From Prasinococcaceae sp. CCMP 1430 (taxonomy: Eukaryota > Prasinodermophyta > Palmophyllophyceae > Prasinococcales > Prasinococcaceae): a stretch of DNA of 19,012 nt. The translations under genes and the position numbers were made by a program. This document shows positions 1 to 9,900 of the stretch, one piece after another. The DNA is taken from positions 585,836-604,847 of the forward strand of contig RQSC01000015.1 in the NCBI GenBank assembly GCA_013416795.1, written 5' to 3'. Below the pieces are notes generated by a model, which searched no databases, was not told where the DNA came from, and saw only the letters and a list, made by a program, of their open reading frames with translations. Each line of letters begins with the position of its first letter. Position 1 is the first letter of the stretch.

Positions 1-1
1 G

Positions 2-1320
2 GCGGAGGCGCCCGGCGTCGACGTGGTGCTCGCGGGCGTGCGGCTCGGGCGCCGGAGGGGCGAGAGGTGCGCGAGGCGCCGCGGCGCTCGGCTACGCTCC
101 GCCGCCGCCGCGTGCTGACGGCCTTGCCCTCCCCATTGTCTCTCAGCGATGGCACCGACGTCGGCGGCATGCGCCGGCGTCGCGCCTTCGCGCTGCTCTC
201 CTGTGGCACGGTGCTCTTCGTGGCGGCGTACCTCTTGCTGCAGGAGGCCGCCATCCGCCGAGCGAAGGCCGCCGGGGCGCCGCTGTCGCCCGCGTGGCTT
301 ACGCTGGTAAACGAGGGCGTGTACGCGCTGCTCGCGGCGTGCGAGTGCGCGCTCGTGGGCGCGGGCCCACGTGGAGACAGGCGCGCGAGAGGGGCGCGCC
401 TGCCGAAGTGGCGGGGCGCCTACGGCGTGCTGGCGCTCGTCGTCTTTAGCGCCATGTGGTGCACCAACGCCTCGCTGGCGCACGTTGACTTCGCCACGCG
501 CCTCGTGGCCAAGTCTGCCAAGGTGGTGCCAGTGATGGCCATCTCGCGCGCGCTGCTCGGCAAGCGCTACAGCCCCGCCGAGTACGCAGCAGCGCTCGTC
601 CTCGCCGCCGGCGTGGCGCTCTTCAGCCTGGGCGACGCCATGGTCAACCCGGAGTGGCACATCACGGGCATGGCGCTGCTCGCGGCGGCGGTGGCACTCG
701 ACGCGCTCACCACCACCATCGCCGAACGATACGTCTTCAAGGTAGGGAAACGAGCGCCAGCGGCGTGCACGCGCACACGCACGCGTAGCAAACACGCGCA
801 CAGATGCATGCACGCGCACGCACGCACTAGCACACCAACACACCGCCGCCGTCGCTGACCACGGCCGCCGCCGCCGCCGCCTCCCGAGCAGTCCAAGGCG
901 GGCGCGGCGACGCACCCGGAGATGATCGTGTGGACGAGCGGCCTGGCGACCGTGCTGGCGTCGCTGTCGCTGTGCGTCGACGGCACGCTCGCCTCCGAGC
1001 TGGCATGCGGCGTGGGCAGCCGCGGGTGCGCAAGCAGCGGAGCCGGCGCGCACGCGCGCGCCACCGCGCAGCTCGTCGCGGCCTCCGCGAGCGGCTATCT
1101 GGGCCTTAGCTGCGTGCTGCAGCTGGTGAAACACTTCGGCGCCACCGAGGCGGAGATCGTCAAGGCCTGCCGCAAGGTCTTCAGCGTGGGCCTCAGCTAC
1201 GCCTGCTTCGGCAAGCCCTTCGCGCCGCCCGCCGCGCTCGGCCTGCTGCTCGTGCTCGCGGCGCTCTGCGCCACGCACCACGCGCGCAGGCGACGAGCGG
1301 CGCGGACGGCCCGCCTCTAA
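2..1320 (+). CDS. UAA/SLC35B-type nucleotide-sugar or PAPS transporter, 5'-partial
   Basis: Multi-pass membrane antiporter of the UAA (SLC35B) family, which moves nucleotide sugars or PAPS into Golgi/ER; the substrate cannot be read from sequence. Proposed exons are 2-66 (partial), 147-741 and 892-1320. The second intron (742-891, phase 0) is well supported: AAG|GTAGGG donor, CGCTGACC branch-like site and GAGCAG acceptor, and the frame continues as YVFK then SKAGAATHPEM. The first intron (67-146, acceptor TCTCTCAG) is weaker; without it the ORF has no upstream ATG and would begin at the internal ATG at 169. Family signatures are FATRLVAKSAKVVPVM and GVALFSLGD before the intron, and LVKHFGATEAEIVKACRK with LSYACFGKPF after it. 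Hydrophobic helices fill the rest. The C-terminus is an Arg-rich tail ending at TAA 1318-1320. The left end lies outside the window. Confidence 0.8.
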
Positions 1321-1476
1321 AGACCTCCACTCCCCTGCTAATAACGAGCGCAGCCCCGCGCTGGCGGCCGTGAGGCGGGAGCGTGTGCACGCGTGCGTGC
1401 GTACGTCTCTCACGCACCGCCCGGACACACACACGCCTCGAGACCGGCTCGACCGTAATGAACCCTTTATGATAAT

Positions 1477-1502
1477 ACCCTAAACCCAAACCCTAACCCC
1501 CA
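1477..1502. repeat. Short telomere-like C-rich motif
   Basis: The stretch reads CCCTAAA, CCCAAA, CCCTAA, CCCC in succession, i.e. about three units of a TTAGGG/TTTAGGG-type telomeric repeat with the C-rich strand on +. It sits 90 bp before the 63-bp satellite. It may be an interstitial telomeric trace or a plant-type telo-box (AAACCCTAA) promoter element; it is too short to decide. Confidence 0.55.
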
Positions 1503-1589
1503 CGCGCGAACCGCTGGCTCTGCCCTGCACGGAACGGTGCCAGAAAAAAAAAGGACTGAAAGTGGAAGCCCGCAAAATGATAGGGAAAC

Positions 1590-1897
1590 CTCCCGACTCC
1601 GTCGCGGAATGTGGGAGGAGCGTCCCAAAAGTCTATCATTTCTGCGGTAAATCTCCCGACTCCGTCGCGGAATGTGGGAGGAGCGTCCCAAAAGTCTGTC
1701 ATTTCTGCTGTGAATCTCCCGACTCCTTCACCGAATGTGGGAGGAGTGTCCAAAAAGTCTATCATTTCTGTCTCCCGACTCCTTCACCGAATGTGGGAGG
1801 AGCGTCCAAAAAGTCTATCATTTCTGGGGTAAATCTCCCGACTCCTTCACCGAATGTGGGAGGAGCGTCCAAAAAGTCCATCATTTCTGGCCTAAGA
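1590..1897. repeat. Five-copy tandem satellite, 63-bp unit
   Basis: Units begin with CTCCCGACTCC at 1590, 1653, 1716, 1772 and 1835, giving spacings of 63, 63, 56 and 63 bp. Each contains CTCCC...GGGAG inverted pentamers 28 nt end to end, then GTCC(C)AAAAAGTC and TATCATTTCTG. Copies 1-2 carry GTCGCGG and copies 3-5 carry TTCACCG at the same place, so two subfamilies are present. Copy 3 lacks 7 bp at its end. All frames on both strands stay open across most of the array, which produces spurious ORFs, but the 7-bp loss shifts frame, so I do not treat it as coding. An inverted ATGATAG motif lies just before copy 1, at 1577-1583. Confidence 0.95.
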
Positions 1898-2008
1898 CGG
1901 CCGACTCAGCGCTTTATTTTTTTGAAAGTGGGCGGGTGGGTACGCGCGAGCGCCGGCGGCCGCCCCGCCGCGGTGTGCGGCGCGCCACACGGGGCGCGNT
2001 CCGGCACG

Positions 2009-2825
2009 ATGGAGGGCGGCTTCGAGTTCGTTCGCGGGAGCAACGACGCTCCGTTGGGGGCGCCCTTCGAAGCCACGTGCGCGAGGGCCCACTCGACCGC
2101 TCGGCCTCCGCACACGGGCACTCGAGGCTCGCGCCAACTGACCCCCGCCCCGCGCTCTGCCCGCCCGCGCGCTCCCATTCGGCGCCGCGCCCGCGCGCGC
2201 CCCACGCCAGGCAAGCGCCCGCTCACCGAGTCGGAGATGGCCGACTTCGAGCGCGACCACCCGGAGCTCTGCCCGTGGCTGAAGGAGGACTCGGCGGAGA
2301 GCGCCGGCGGCTGGCGCGCCGAGTGCAAGGAGCTGCTCAACGACCTCCTCAAGAGGAAGGAGAGCTTTTTCTTCCGGAATCCCGTGGACCAGGCCGAGGT
2401 GGACTACCACTCGGTGGTGAAGTGCCCGATGTCGCTCAACGAGGTGCGATTGCGCGGATGACGCGCGCTCGAGCCCAGACCCACCCGCCGCCTTCTCGGC
2501 GACCCTCTGCGCACGTCCTGACGACGTCGTCGCCCCGCGCCCGCTCGGCCCGCTGCGGCTCGCGCGGCGACCCTCCCGCTCGCCGCTCATCCCGCGCCGC
2601 GCGCAGGTGAAGGAGCTCTTCGAGGCGGGCAAGATCAGCGACCCCGAGGACTTCGTGGACCACGTGCGCCTCGTCTTCCGCAACTGCTGGTACTACAACC
2701 CGCCCGAGCTCACCGGCCCCAACGGCGTCAAGCAGAAGAACAGCGTCTACTACTCCGGGCGGACCATCTCGAAGCACTTCGAGGAGAAGCTCGCCAAGCT
2801 GCGGGGGGACAACATCTTCGGCTGA
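2009..2825 (+). CDS. Single-bromodomain protein (217 aa, two exons)
   Basis: Predicted acetyl-lysine reader, expected in the nucleus. Exons are 2009-2443 and 2607-2825, with a phase-0 intron (GAG|GTGCGATT ... GCGCGCAG|GTGAAG) that falls inside the bromodomain between helix Z and helix A. Residues 1-70 are low-complexity and Arg/Pro-rich, with no motif I recognise. Residues about 103-210 form the bromodomain: ECKELLNDLLKRKESF (helix Z), FFRNPVDQAEVDYHSVVKCP (ZA loop, the family's F-PVD-DY-KP pattern), and VRLVFRNCWYYNPP with N176 at the acetyl-lysine-binding Asn position, then YYSGRTISKHFEEKLAKL (helix C). The BC loop is slightly long (PPELTGPNGVKQKN). No second bromodomain, ET, PHD or HAT domain is present, so it may be an accessory subunit of a chromatin complex (inference). 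The stop is TGA 2823-2825, with a TGTAA at about 2871 that could serve as a poly(A) signal. Confidence 0.87.
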
Positions 2826-2887
2826 CGCGGGCGCCGGAGGCGGCGGGAGTAGCCCCACGCGCCCTAGGACTGTAAGCCAGCCATTCA

Positions 2888-3000
2888 GTGCGTGCGCGCG
2901 CGCGCGTGCGTGCGTCTGCGCGCGTCTGCGCGCGTATGCGCGCAAGCACGCGCTTGCGTGCCTGCCTGTGCCTCCCTGTGCGTGCGTGCGCACAGCGCAC
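2888..3000. repeat. GC/GT-rich simple repeat
   Basis: Alternating purine-pyrimidine sequence: GTGCGTGCG and CGCGCG runs with several TCTGCGCGCG units, then TGCGTGCCTGCCTG-like degenerate repeats. It is low complexity and produces spurious Arg/Ala ORFs on both strands. Confidence 0.8.
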
Positions 3001-3017
3001 GCACGCGGCCTCTCCGG

Positions 3018-3036
3018 AATTAAGGTTAGGGCTAGG
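3018..3036. repeat. Short telomere-like G-rich motif
   Basis: Reads TTAAGGTTAGGGCTAGGGTTG, i.e. two to three degenerate TTAGGG units with the G-rich strand on +, opposite in orientation to the motif at 1477-1502. Further AGGG words follow (ATAGGG, GTAGGG to about 3075). Confidence 0.5.
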
Positions 3037-3077
3037 GTTGAGAACTGCCTCAATAGGGTACAAACATGGTAGGGTCC

Positions 3078-3087
3078 ATAATATAAT
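3078..3087 (+). promoter_or_regulatory. TATA-like AT-rich element upstream of IF-2
   Basis: ATAATATAAT is the only strongly AT-rich decamer between the bromodomain gene and IF-2. It lies about 120 bp before the possible presequence ATG at 3207 and 327 bp before the ATG at 3414. Its role as a core promoter is inferred from position and composition only. Confidence 0.3.
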
Positions 3088-3206
3088 GCATTTTGATGTA
3101 CTTTTCAACGACGGCGTTCGGGGGCGCACCGGACTGCTGCGCCACAGCGCGCGCGCGCCGCCCTCCAGCTGCCGCCGCCGCTGGGCGGCGGCTGGTGGTG
3201 GGCGTC

Positions 3207-3317
3207 ATGCGCGCCGTGGCGGCGTCGACGGNTCAACGGCTGCTCAACCAACTCCTGCCTGCGGCGTGCGGCTTATCCACATTTCCACGGAGAGTGGCGT
3301 CACGCGCGCGACTCCGC
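3207..3317 (+). CDS. Possible 5' exon encoding the IF-2 mitochondrial presequence
   Basis: From ATG 3207 the frame encodes MRAVAAST, an unknown residue (codon with N at 3232), then QRLLNQLLPAACG and LSTFPRRVASRARLR. This is Arg-, Leu-, Ala- and Ser-rich with no acidic residue, as expected of a mitochondrial targeting peptide. It is in the same frame as IF-2 but meets TGA at 3330-3332. A GC|GTATTTGG donor at 3318 would remove the stop; acceptors that keep phase are AAG at 3401, GAAG at 3404 or GAG at 3410/3413, giving an 84-96 nt intron of locally lower GC. No good polypyrimidine tract is present, so this is a candidate rather than a call. Confidence 0.4.
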
Positions 3318-3413
3318 GTATTTGGATATTGAAGGTCCAAAGAGTTTGGAAAACACGGAGTAAAAAGAGTGCGCGTGCTGGGGAGCGCGGCGGGAACGAA
3401 GAAGGCGGAGGAG

Positions 3414-6400
3414 ATGCTCGTCGAGATGCTCGACAGCAGGATGGCGTGGTACTCGCGAGGCGCCGGCCGCGGCGGCGCAGCACGCGAGGGCGCTGTTGCC
3501 GGCGGCTCCGGGGGTGCGCGGGGGGCTGCGACCGCCGCGGGCGCACCGCCGGCGAGCCACTTCAGCCTGCCGTGCCTGCCGCACTGCCTGACGATGCTCA
3601 GCAAAGCCACGCGCTGCGGCCACATCAACTTCGCCAAGCTGGCCGACGCCTCCGCGGAGCCCGCGCGAACGGTCGCTGCGGCGGTGGGCTCGCTCGCCGC
3701 AAAGCTCGGAGCGCCCGCGGGCGTGCGCGTCGAGCTCGAGGCCGAGGTCCCCGCCGAGGTGGCCGCCTACTGGGAGCGCGTGGGCGTGCCGACGCACGCG
3801 GGACAGGGGGTGCGCGTGCGCACGCTCGCCTTCAGGTTGCTGCCGCCCCTCGGGGCGGAGCTCGGGGGCGAGCGGGAGGGAGCCGCGCCCGCCGATGATG
3901 CGAGCGCGGGCCGCGCGCAGGGAAGGCCGCTCGCCGAGGTCCAAGCGAAGCTCAACAAGTGGTCGCAGGCGGTGGTGCGCCAGGCGATGGATAGGGAGGC
4001 GACCAGGGAGCGGGAGGGCGCCGGTGGCGACGGCGACGATGGCAGCGGCGGCAGCGACGCGGCGGCCGCCCCCGGGCAGTTCCACGCCGAGCGCACTATC
4101 GAGCAATGGAAGGTTGGCCCGCTGCTGCGTCACCGCTTCCCCAGCGGCAACGCCTTCGCCGCCGAGCTCCGCGAGCGCCTGGGCGCCGCCCTCCGGATTG
4201 GCAGGGAGGACCGCGGTCGGCTGCGTTTCAGGGCGCGCACGCAAGAGGCGGCCGACGCGGCGGTGCGCATGCTCGAGGAGACGCTGGCAGACCTGGCCAG
4301 CGGAAGCAAAGGAGGTGATCAGGGGCAGGCGCACGCGGAGCACCGCGACTTGTTCGGCGCGTCGCGCGGCCCGCCCAGGGCCGCGGGTGGCGGCCGCCAG
4401 CCTGCCCAGGCCGCCCCGAAGAAGCCCAGCGGGCCCATCACGCTCCCCGAGAGCGCGACGCTGCGCGAGCTGGCGTCCCTCTTCGGCGTGCCCGCCCTGC
4501 GCATGCGGCGCGTGCTGGACGCCCTCGACATCGAGGCGGGCAACTCGGATGTCATCTCGATGGACGTGGCCGAGCTCGTCGCCACCGAGTGCGGCGTGGA
4601 CGTCACGCGGCCGGAGCGCCGCGGCGACCTCACGGAGGCGGAGCGGGAGGGCACGGGGAGCGGCGCAGAGCTGCCCTCGCGCCCGCCCGTGGTGGCGGTG
4701 ATGGGGCATGTCGACCACGGCAAGACCACCCTGCTAGACGCGCTCCGCTCGAGCAGCGTGGCCGCCGCGGAGGCCGGGGGCATCACGCAGCACGTGGGCG
4801 CGTTCGTCGTGGACATGCCGCACTCGTCCAAATCCATCACAGTGCTTGACACACCGGGCCACGCGGCCTTTAGCGCGATGCGCGAGCGCGGCGCGCAAGT
4901 GACCGACGTGGCCATCGTGGTTGTGGCCGCGGACGACGGCGTGATGCCGCAGACGGAGGAGGTGCTGGACAAGACGTACCGCGCCGGCATCCCCATCGTG
5001 ATTGCGATCAACAAGTGCGACAAGCCGGGGGCTGACCCGGACGCCGTGCGCGAGGAGCTCGCGACGCGCTACCAGGTCGCGCTGGAGGGCCACACGGCGT
5101 TCGGCGGCGCGGGCGACGTGCAACACGTGGAAATCTCCGCGCTGAAGCGGCAGGGCCTGCGCGAGCTCGAGGAAGCCGTGCTGCTGCAGGCCGAGATCAT
5201 GGAGCTGAAGGGCGACCCGAGCGAGGCCGGCGCGGGCGTGGTCATCGAATCGCGCGTCAAGAAGGGCCGCGGCACTGTGTGCACCACGGTAGTTTCGAAG
5301 GGCACCCTCAAGAAGGGCAACTTCGTCGTCATTGGCTCCGAGTACGGGCGCATCAAGGCGCTGCGTCGCCCCGGCGGTGGCGCAATGGGCGAGGAGCGCG
5401 GAGCAGCATCCGCCGGTGCCGACATCAAAGAGGCGGGGCCTTCCGAGCCGGTTGAGGTCTACGGGCTGGATGCGGTGCCAGAGGCGGGCGAAACACTCCT
5501 GGTGGTCGACAGCGAGGCGCGCGCGAAAGAGGTCACGCGCGAGCGTCGCCTGGCCGCGGCGCAGGGCACCGCGCGCATTCGAGTTGCCGAGGCCGCGGAG
5601 ACCGCGCGCGCCGAGACCGCGGCGCGCGAGCGCATGCTGCGCGAGCGCCGCCAGGAGCTCGATCGCCAGCTGGAGAAGGAGGGCTTCTACAACCCGCGGT
5701 ACCGCGCCCGCCTCATCTCCATGCGACTCGAGGAGGAGGCCAGCGACGCGGCACGCGCCGACGAGCTGGCGGCCGCCGAAAAGAGCCGCGCGTTCGCTGA
5801 CGGCATCATCGAAATGGGGCTGCCGGAGTCGATGCCCGTCATCGTCAAGGCGGACGTGGCGGGGACCAACGAGGCGCTCGTTGATATGCTCGCGAGCCTC
5901 TCGGCGGTGTCGCCAGTGCCCATCAAGGTCATCCGCGCGGAGGTTGGCGCCATCTCCGACGGCGACGTCCGCGAGGCGGCCAGCCACGGCGCGTGCGTTG
6001 TGGGGTTCAACGTGCACACGGTGGGCAAGGCGGTGGACCGCAACGCCGACCAGCTGGGCGTCCAGCTCTTCCGCTCGCGCGTCATATATAGCCTCATCCA
6101 CGAGGTTGGCGAGCACATCGCGGGCATGCTGCCAGGTCGGAAGAGCATCGCAAAGGCTGGAGAGGCCGAAGTTGCGGCTCTCTTCGAGGTCAAGGGCAAG
6201 GTGCGTTTAGGTCACGATTGCATGTCTGACGGAGGCGCCGCGTTCCCGCGCGCGCGAGGGCGTGCCTCGATGCGGGTGCCTCGCGTCGCGCGGCTGGCGC
6301 GTCGCGCCGCGCTCGCACCTCCTCTTCTTGGCTAACAATCGCGCCCGCGCTGCTTCACTCGTCTCTCTGCAGCGCGGCGAGGCCCCCACGACCATCATGG

Positions 6401-6666
6401 GATGCCGCGTGAGGGACGGCGCGCTCGTGGGGTCTGGCCAGGTGCGCGTGGTGCGCGACGGCGAGGTCGTGCACGAGGGCCCGGTGGCGTCGCTCAAGCG
6501 CGAGTCGAAGGAGATCCGGGAGGCCGCCAAAGGCACCGAATGCGGCCTAGTGCTTGAGGGATTCGGCGGTGCGCGCGTCGGTGACAAGCTGGAAAGCATG
6601 GTCATGGAGGTCGTCAAGGCCAAGGTTGTGCAATCGAGCGACGGCTCGCTGCGATTCGAGCAGTAG
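3414..6666 (+). CDS. Translation initiation factor IF-2, mitochondrial type (1026 aa, two exons)
   Basis: Organellar GTPase that places initiator fMet-tRNA on the small ribosomal subunit and promotes subunit joining. Exons are 3414-6200 and 6373-6666; the phase-0 intron has AAG|GTGCGTTT, branch-like GGCTAACAATC and CTCTCTGCAG. An IF2_N-like segment (SATLRELASLFGVPALRMRR) is near residue 345. GTPase motifs: GHVDHGKTT (431-439), GGITQHVGA from 455, DTPGH (479-483), NKCD (533-536) and SALKRQG from 575. Domain II follows (KKGRGTVCTTVVSKGTLKKG), then a helical charged linker, domain III (MPVIVKADVAGTNEALVDML, VGAISDGDV, GFNVHTVGKAV) and the C-terminal fMet-tRNA-binding domain, mostly in exon 2 (GEAPTTIMGCRVRDGALVG). 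Residues 1 to about 340 have no IF-2 homology that I recognise. The domain style (ARGAQVTDVAIVVVAADDGVM, FSAMRERG) fits mitochondrial IF-2, but a plastid role is not excluded. A presequence may come from an extra upstream exon, so the ATG at 3414 is provisional. Confidence 0.93.
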
Positions 6667-6960
6667 CCGCCCACGCTCGAGGTGACCACGCATCGCACAA
6701 GCCTGCGCTGCCTTGCCTCCACATTTTTTTGTTTTTACCGCCATGCACTCGCCGCCGAGTTGCGAGCGCTGGCGCGTAACACGCATACATTTTTTTGGGG
6801 CGTCGAGGTACACACACTATTGCGCCTAAGGAAGCAAGGCCTCGGCCTTTCCTCTCCCTGGGTCTCATATGCATTTGTTGTGGCAATGGTCGTAGGCCAA
6901 GTATCATATAAGCCGCACACTTCTCGACAGCTCCAACGCTGTACATACATGCTGCGCCAT
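6667..6960. other. Convergent 3' intergenic region (IF-2 / NYN-protein)
   Basis: 294 bp between two stop codons facing each other. It contains two similar ACATTTTTTT tracts (about 6721 and 6787) and lower GC than the coding regions on either side. No ORF, RNA gene or clear poly(A) signal was found. It presumably holds both 3' UTRs. Confidence 0.5.
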
Positions 6961-9900
6961 TCACTTGGCGGTGACGTACGTGCTGCCGAACTGGGAACCC
7001 TGCAGTGTGCCGTACGTGAGCTTGAGCTCGGACCCCCATTCGGTGCACAGCCGTTTGAGCGGCAGCAGGCTCGCCGTGTGCGCCGAGCCGCGCCAACCAG
7101 TGCAGTTGGCATCGAGGTGCCTTGCTGCTTGGGCCGCTGGTGCGCGCGCATGGCGTTGGGAGCAAATAAAACGCCGTAGCTCTTGTGCGGCGGCCCTCGA
7201 GGAGCGCCCGTCGGGCGTGGGCCCAAACTTTGAGTGCTGGTGGAGTGCTTGCGGGGTGGCACGGATCATGTCCCGTCGCACCATTTCGTAGCCTGATGGG
7301 CGCTGCGACTTGTCTCCGAGCTGCCGCGGCAGATCCTCGGGCGGCGGGGGCGGCGGCCGCACGAGAGGCTCCGGTAAGCTGCCTTGCGGGAGCGAAACAG
7401 ACAATGGTGGATGGTGTGAAGCGCTCTGCGGCGGCGGCGGTGCGCGCTGCATTGTAGTGGCGTCCGCGTTGTCAGGCCAGCTTGCGACGCGCGCAAGGTT
7501 GATCCGCCGGCCCTGGATGGCATTTCCGGGGTGCTGAACGCTGACTGTTCGCTGCTGCTGCTTTGACTTGCTCGCCCCATGCTGCGATCTTGATTTCGAG
7601 TGGTGATGATCTGCGGCGCCGCCGCCATGGTGGTGCGTCTTGGCATTGAACGCCCTCGCAGTGGTCGCCAGTGCGCCGTGCGTACCCGACGTGGATGCGA
7701 TGCCCTTGCCACGTTTGCTGCCAGGCTGATGGCCGACAACCTTGAGCTGATCCATGGTCTGGTGGTTGAGCTGGACCACCAGCGTAGCGACCTCATCGTA
7801 TGACCTGCTGCGCACGAGCATAACGAGCTGCCCTTTGGCCTGTAGCGTCGTCTGGGCCTGCAGAAAGATGGCGTCCTCGGAGATGAGCACAAATGCGCAG
7901 CTGTCGGATACCTTCTCCCGAATCTCGGCGGCGAACATGCAGAGTACTGCGTCGGCTGAGTCTTTGACGGGCCGCGTCGCCTCCAAGTGAAGCTGTTTGC
8001 GCGCAAGCATGCGTTGCGCGCTCTTGTTTTGAATCATGCTATGCATGGTTGTGCCCGCATCGGCACCGGCCTTGCCGCTTCCGGCGCCTCTGCTGCCTGG
8101 CCCGACGTCCTCGCGCGCAAACGCAGCCACAAGCACGCCATCTGCGGGCATCTCGAAAGGGAGCTTCTCGAAGAAAGAGGGCCAGTTGTCAAGATCGAGC
8201 AATACCATCACATTCGCGTCCGCGAGCGTATCGCTGTCCCAAGGTAGTGCGTCCTTTGGCTTGCCCGAGGCCTTGCTGCCGGCTCGCTTCGACTGGGGCT
8301 TGGCGGCGACAGGAGCAGTCTCCGCAGCGGTAGTGAGTGTAGGACTCGGCGCGGGAGGGGTGGCATCATCGTGACCGTCATCTGCCCCGGCGGGGGCGGC
8401 TTGGCGGGCACCACCGAGGTCAGACGGTCGGTCAGCGTGCGACGGGGCGACGCTGATGACGCCCGGTGATGGCTCCCTCCCCCGAGGATCGTCGGCATGC
8501 TCGCGCGGGCTGCCAGTGCTTCGCGAGGACGAGGGACCCGAAGCGTTTGGGTCCTCTTCGAGGAAGAGGCCGGTTTGCCAATCTGAATCGTCGCCGCGGC
8601 TCTCTGCGCTCGTGGTGGTTGCATCGTCGGTTGGCGCACTCGGTAGGACGCATGCAGCACCCATCCGTGTTGGATCTGGCGCGACGGTGGATGGCGCAAC
8701 TTTTGGGGCGCCGGGTTGCGCGTTCCCCGGCTCACCGAGAGCCATGACTGCATCCATCGCGCGGAACGCCTCCGCACGCGTGGCGAAGCTCGCGCGCACC
8801 TCCCATGATCCGTCTGGGCGAGGTGCGATGGTGCAGCCCAGGGAAAGGCTGCTATCACGGTGATCTTCAGACTGCGGTGCCACCGCATGCGAGGGAATAT
8901 GCTGCGGGGGCAGAGGATAGTGGGTAGTAGCAGGAGGCGGCATGGCGCCCGTTGGCCACGCGTCATGATAACCCTGCTGGCGATGTTGCGGAGGTGGGGG
9001 AGGATGTGGCATCGCGGCCAATGGATCAACCACGTGGGAATAGTGCGGTCGCTGGACGTCACGGTCAGCCGCGATGAGCTGCTGGCTGAGCTGTTGAATA
9101 GGGTCGAGACCTTCGTTCAACGAAGGGGAAAAGGATTCGTGTGCGGCGCCGGGGCTGTCGCCCTGGATGTCGGAAGTCCACGTCTGGTCGATTCGGAATT
9201 TGTCACGCCTGGTGTGATCGTCGCTGCCGCACTCGTGTCTTTGGAAGTCATGGCTGTTGTCATTGCCACTGCCATCGCTCGATGGGCAGCTGGTTTTGTC
9301 CACCGCGTCGCTGTCAGGCGAGACGGCGCTCCCTGCCATCAGCGCCTCTTCGAGACGCCTGTGGTCAGTGGCAGCGTAGAAAGGAGACGCGGTGCCAGGA
9401 AACATTGAAGAAAGGGGCGAAATAGCACGCTCCTGACGACGGAGCGCATGTACACGTGCGTCGCGACAGCCTTCTCCTCCTTCGCCGCTGCTGCAATTGC
9501 CACTGCTGCTGCTTGCGTGCATCTCTCGTTGGCCCTGCACCTCTTCAGAGAGAAACCAGTGGGTTGGGCCGTCCGCATAGCTGCCGAGGTCGGAGCCATC
9601 AATGACAGGGGTATTCGCGCTGTCGGCTTGAGCAGAGCCATCGGAATCGCGACTGCCCTCGCAATGCGCAGTCTCCACGAAGCTGCTCTGTAGCCCATCG
9701 CCTTGCATCAACCCTCGAACCTGCTCATCATCACTGGCAGAGGGCGACGTCTGATCTGCACTTGCGCCACCCATCACGTCGCCTCCAGCATCAGATTCCC
9801 CGGAATTGGCCGCTTCCCGGTCTTGGCGAAGCAGGTGCTGCGAGGACTGCAACGGGTTGGCGTTGCAGCGACTATCACGCACGTCATCGTTGAATCCATC

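Larger units (their letters stand above)
1321..2008. other. Intergenic spacer between transporter and bromodomain gene
   Basis: No supported gene. It holds the 3' flank of the transporter, the telomere-like motif (1477-1502), the 63-bp satellite (1590-1897) and a T-rich stretch, CTTTATTTTTTTGAAAG (1909-1925), followed by very GC-rich DNA to the next ATG. The T-rich stretch could be a core-promoter element of the bromodomain gene. An N lies at 1999. Confidence 0.6.

Noticed and set aside
1590-1897. CRISPR-like array
   Set aside because: The units are contiguous near-identical 63-mers without unique spacers, in a eukaryotic context with no cas genes.
1562-2461. A single long ORF running through the 63-bp satellite into the bromodomain exon, suggesting a repeat-bromodomain fusion
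   Set aside because: The satellite is open in nearly all frames, a 7-bp loss in copy 3 flips its frame, and the region between it and ATG 2009 is low complexity with an N. The bromodomain protein has its own ATG at 2009.
2888-3898. A 336-residue + strand ORF beginning in the GC/GT microsatellite
   Set aside because: It starts with a simple repeat, contains an N and then overlaps IF-2 in another frame; the composition is almost only Arg/Ala/Gly.
3300-6116. Two long minus-strand ORFs (472 and 460 residues) opposite IF-2
   Set aside because: They are mirror images of the GC-rich IF-2 coding sequence, with Arg/Ala/His-rich composition and no domain; the + strand has full IF-2 motifs.
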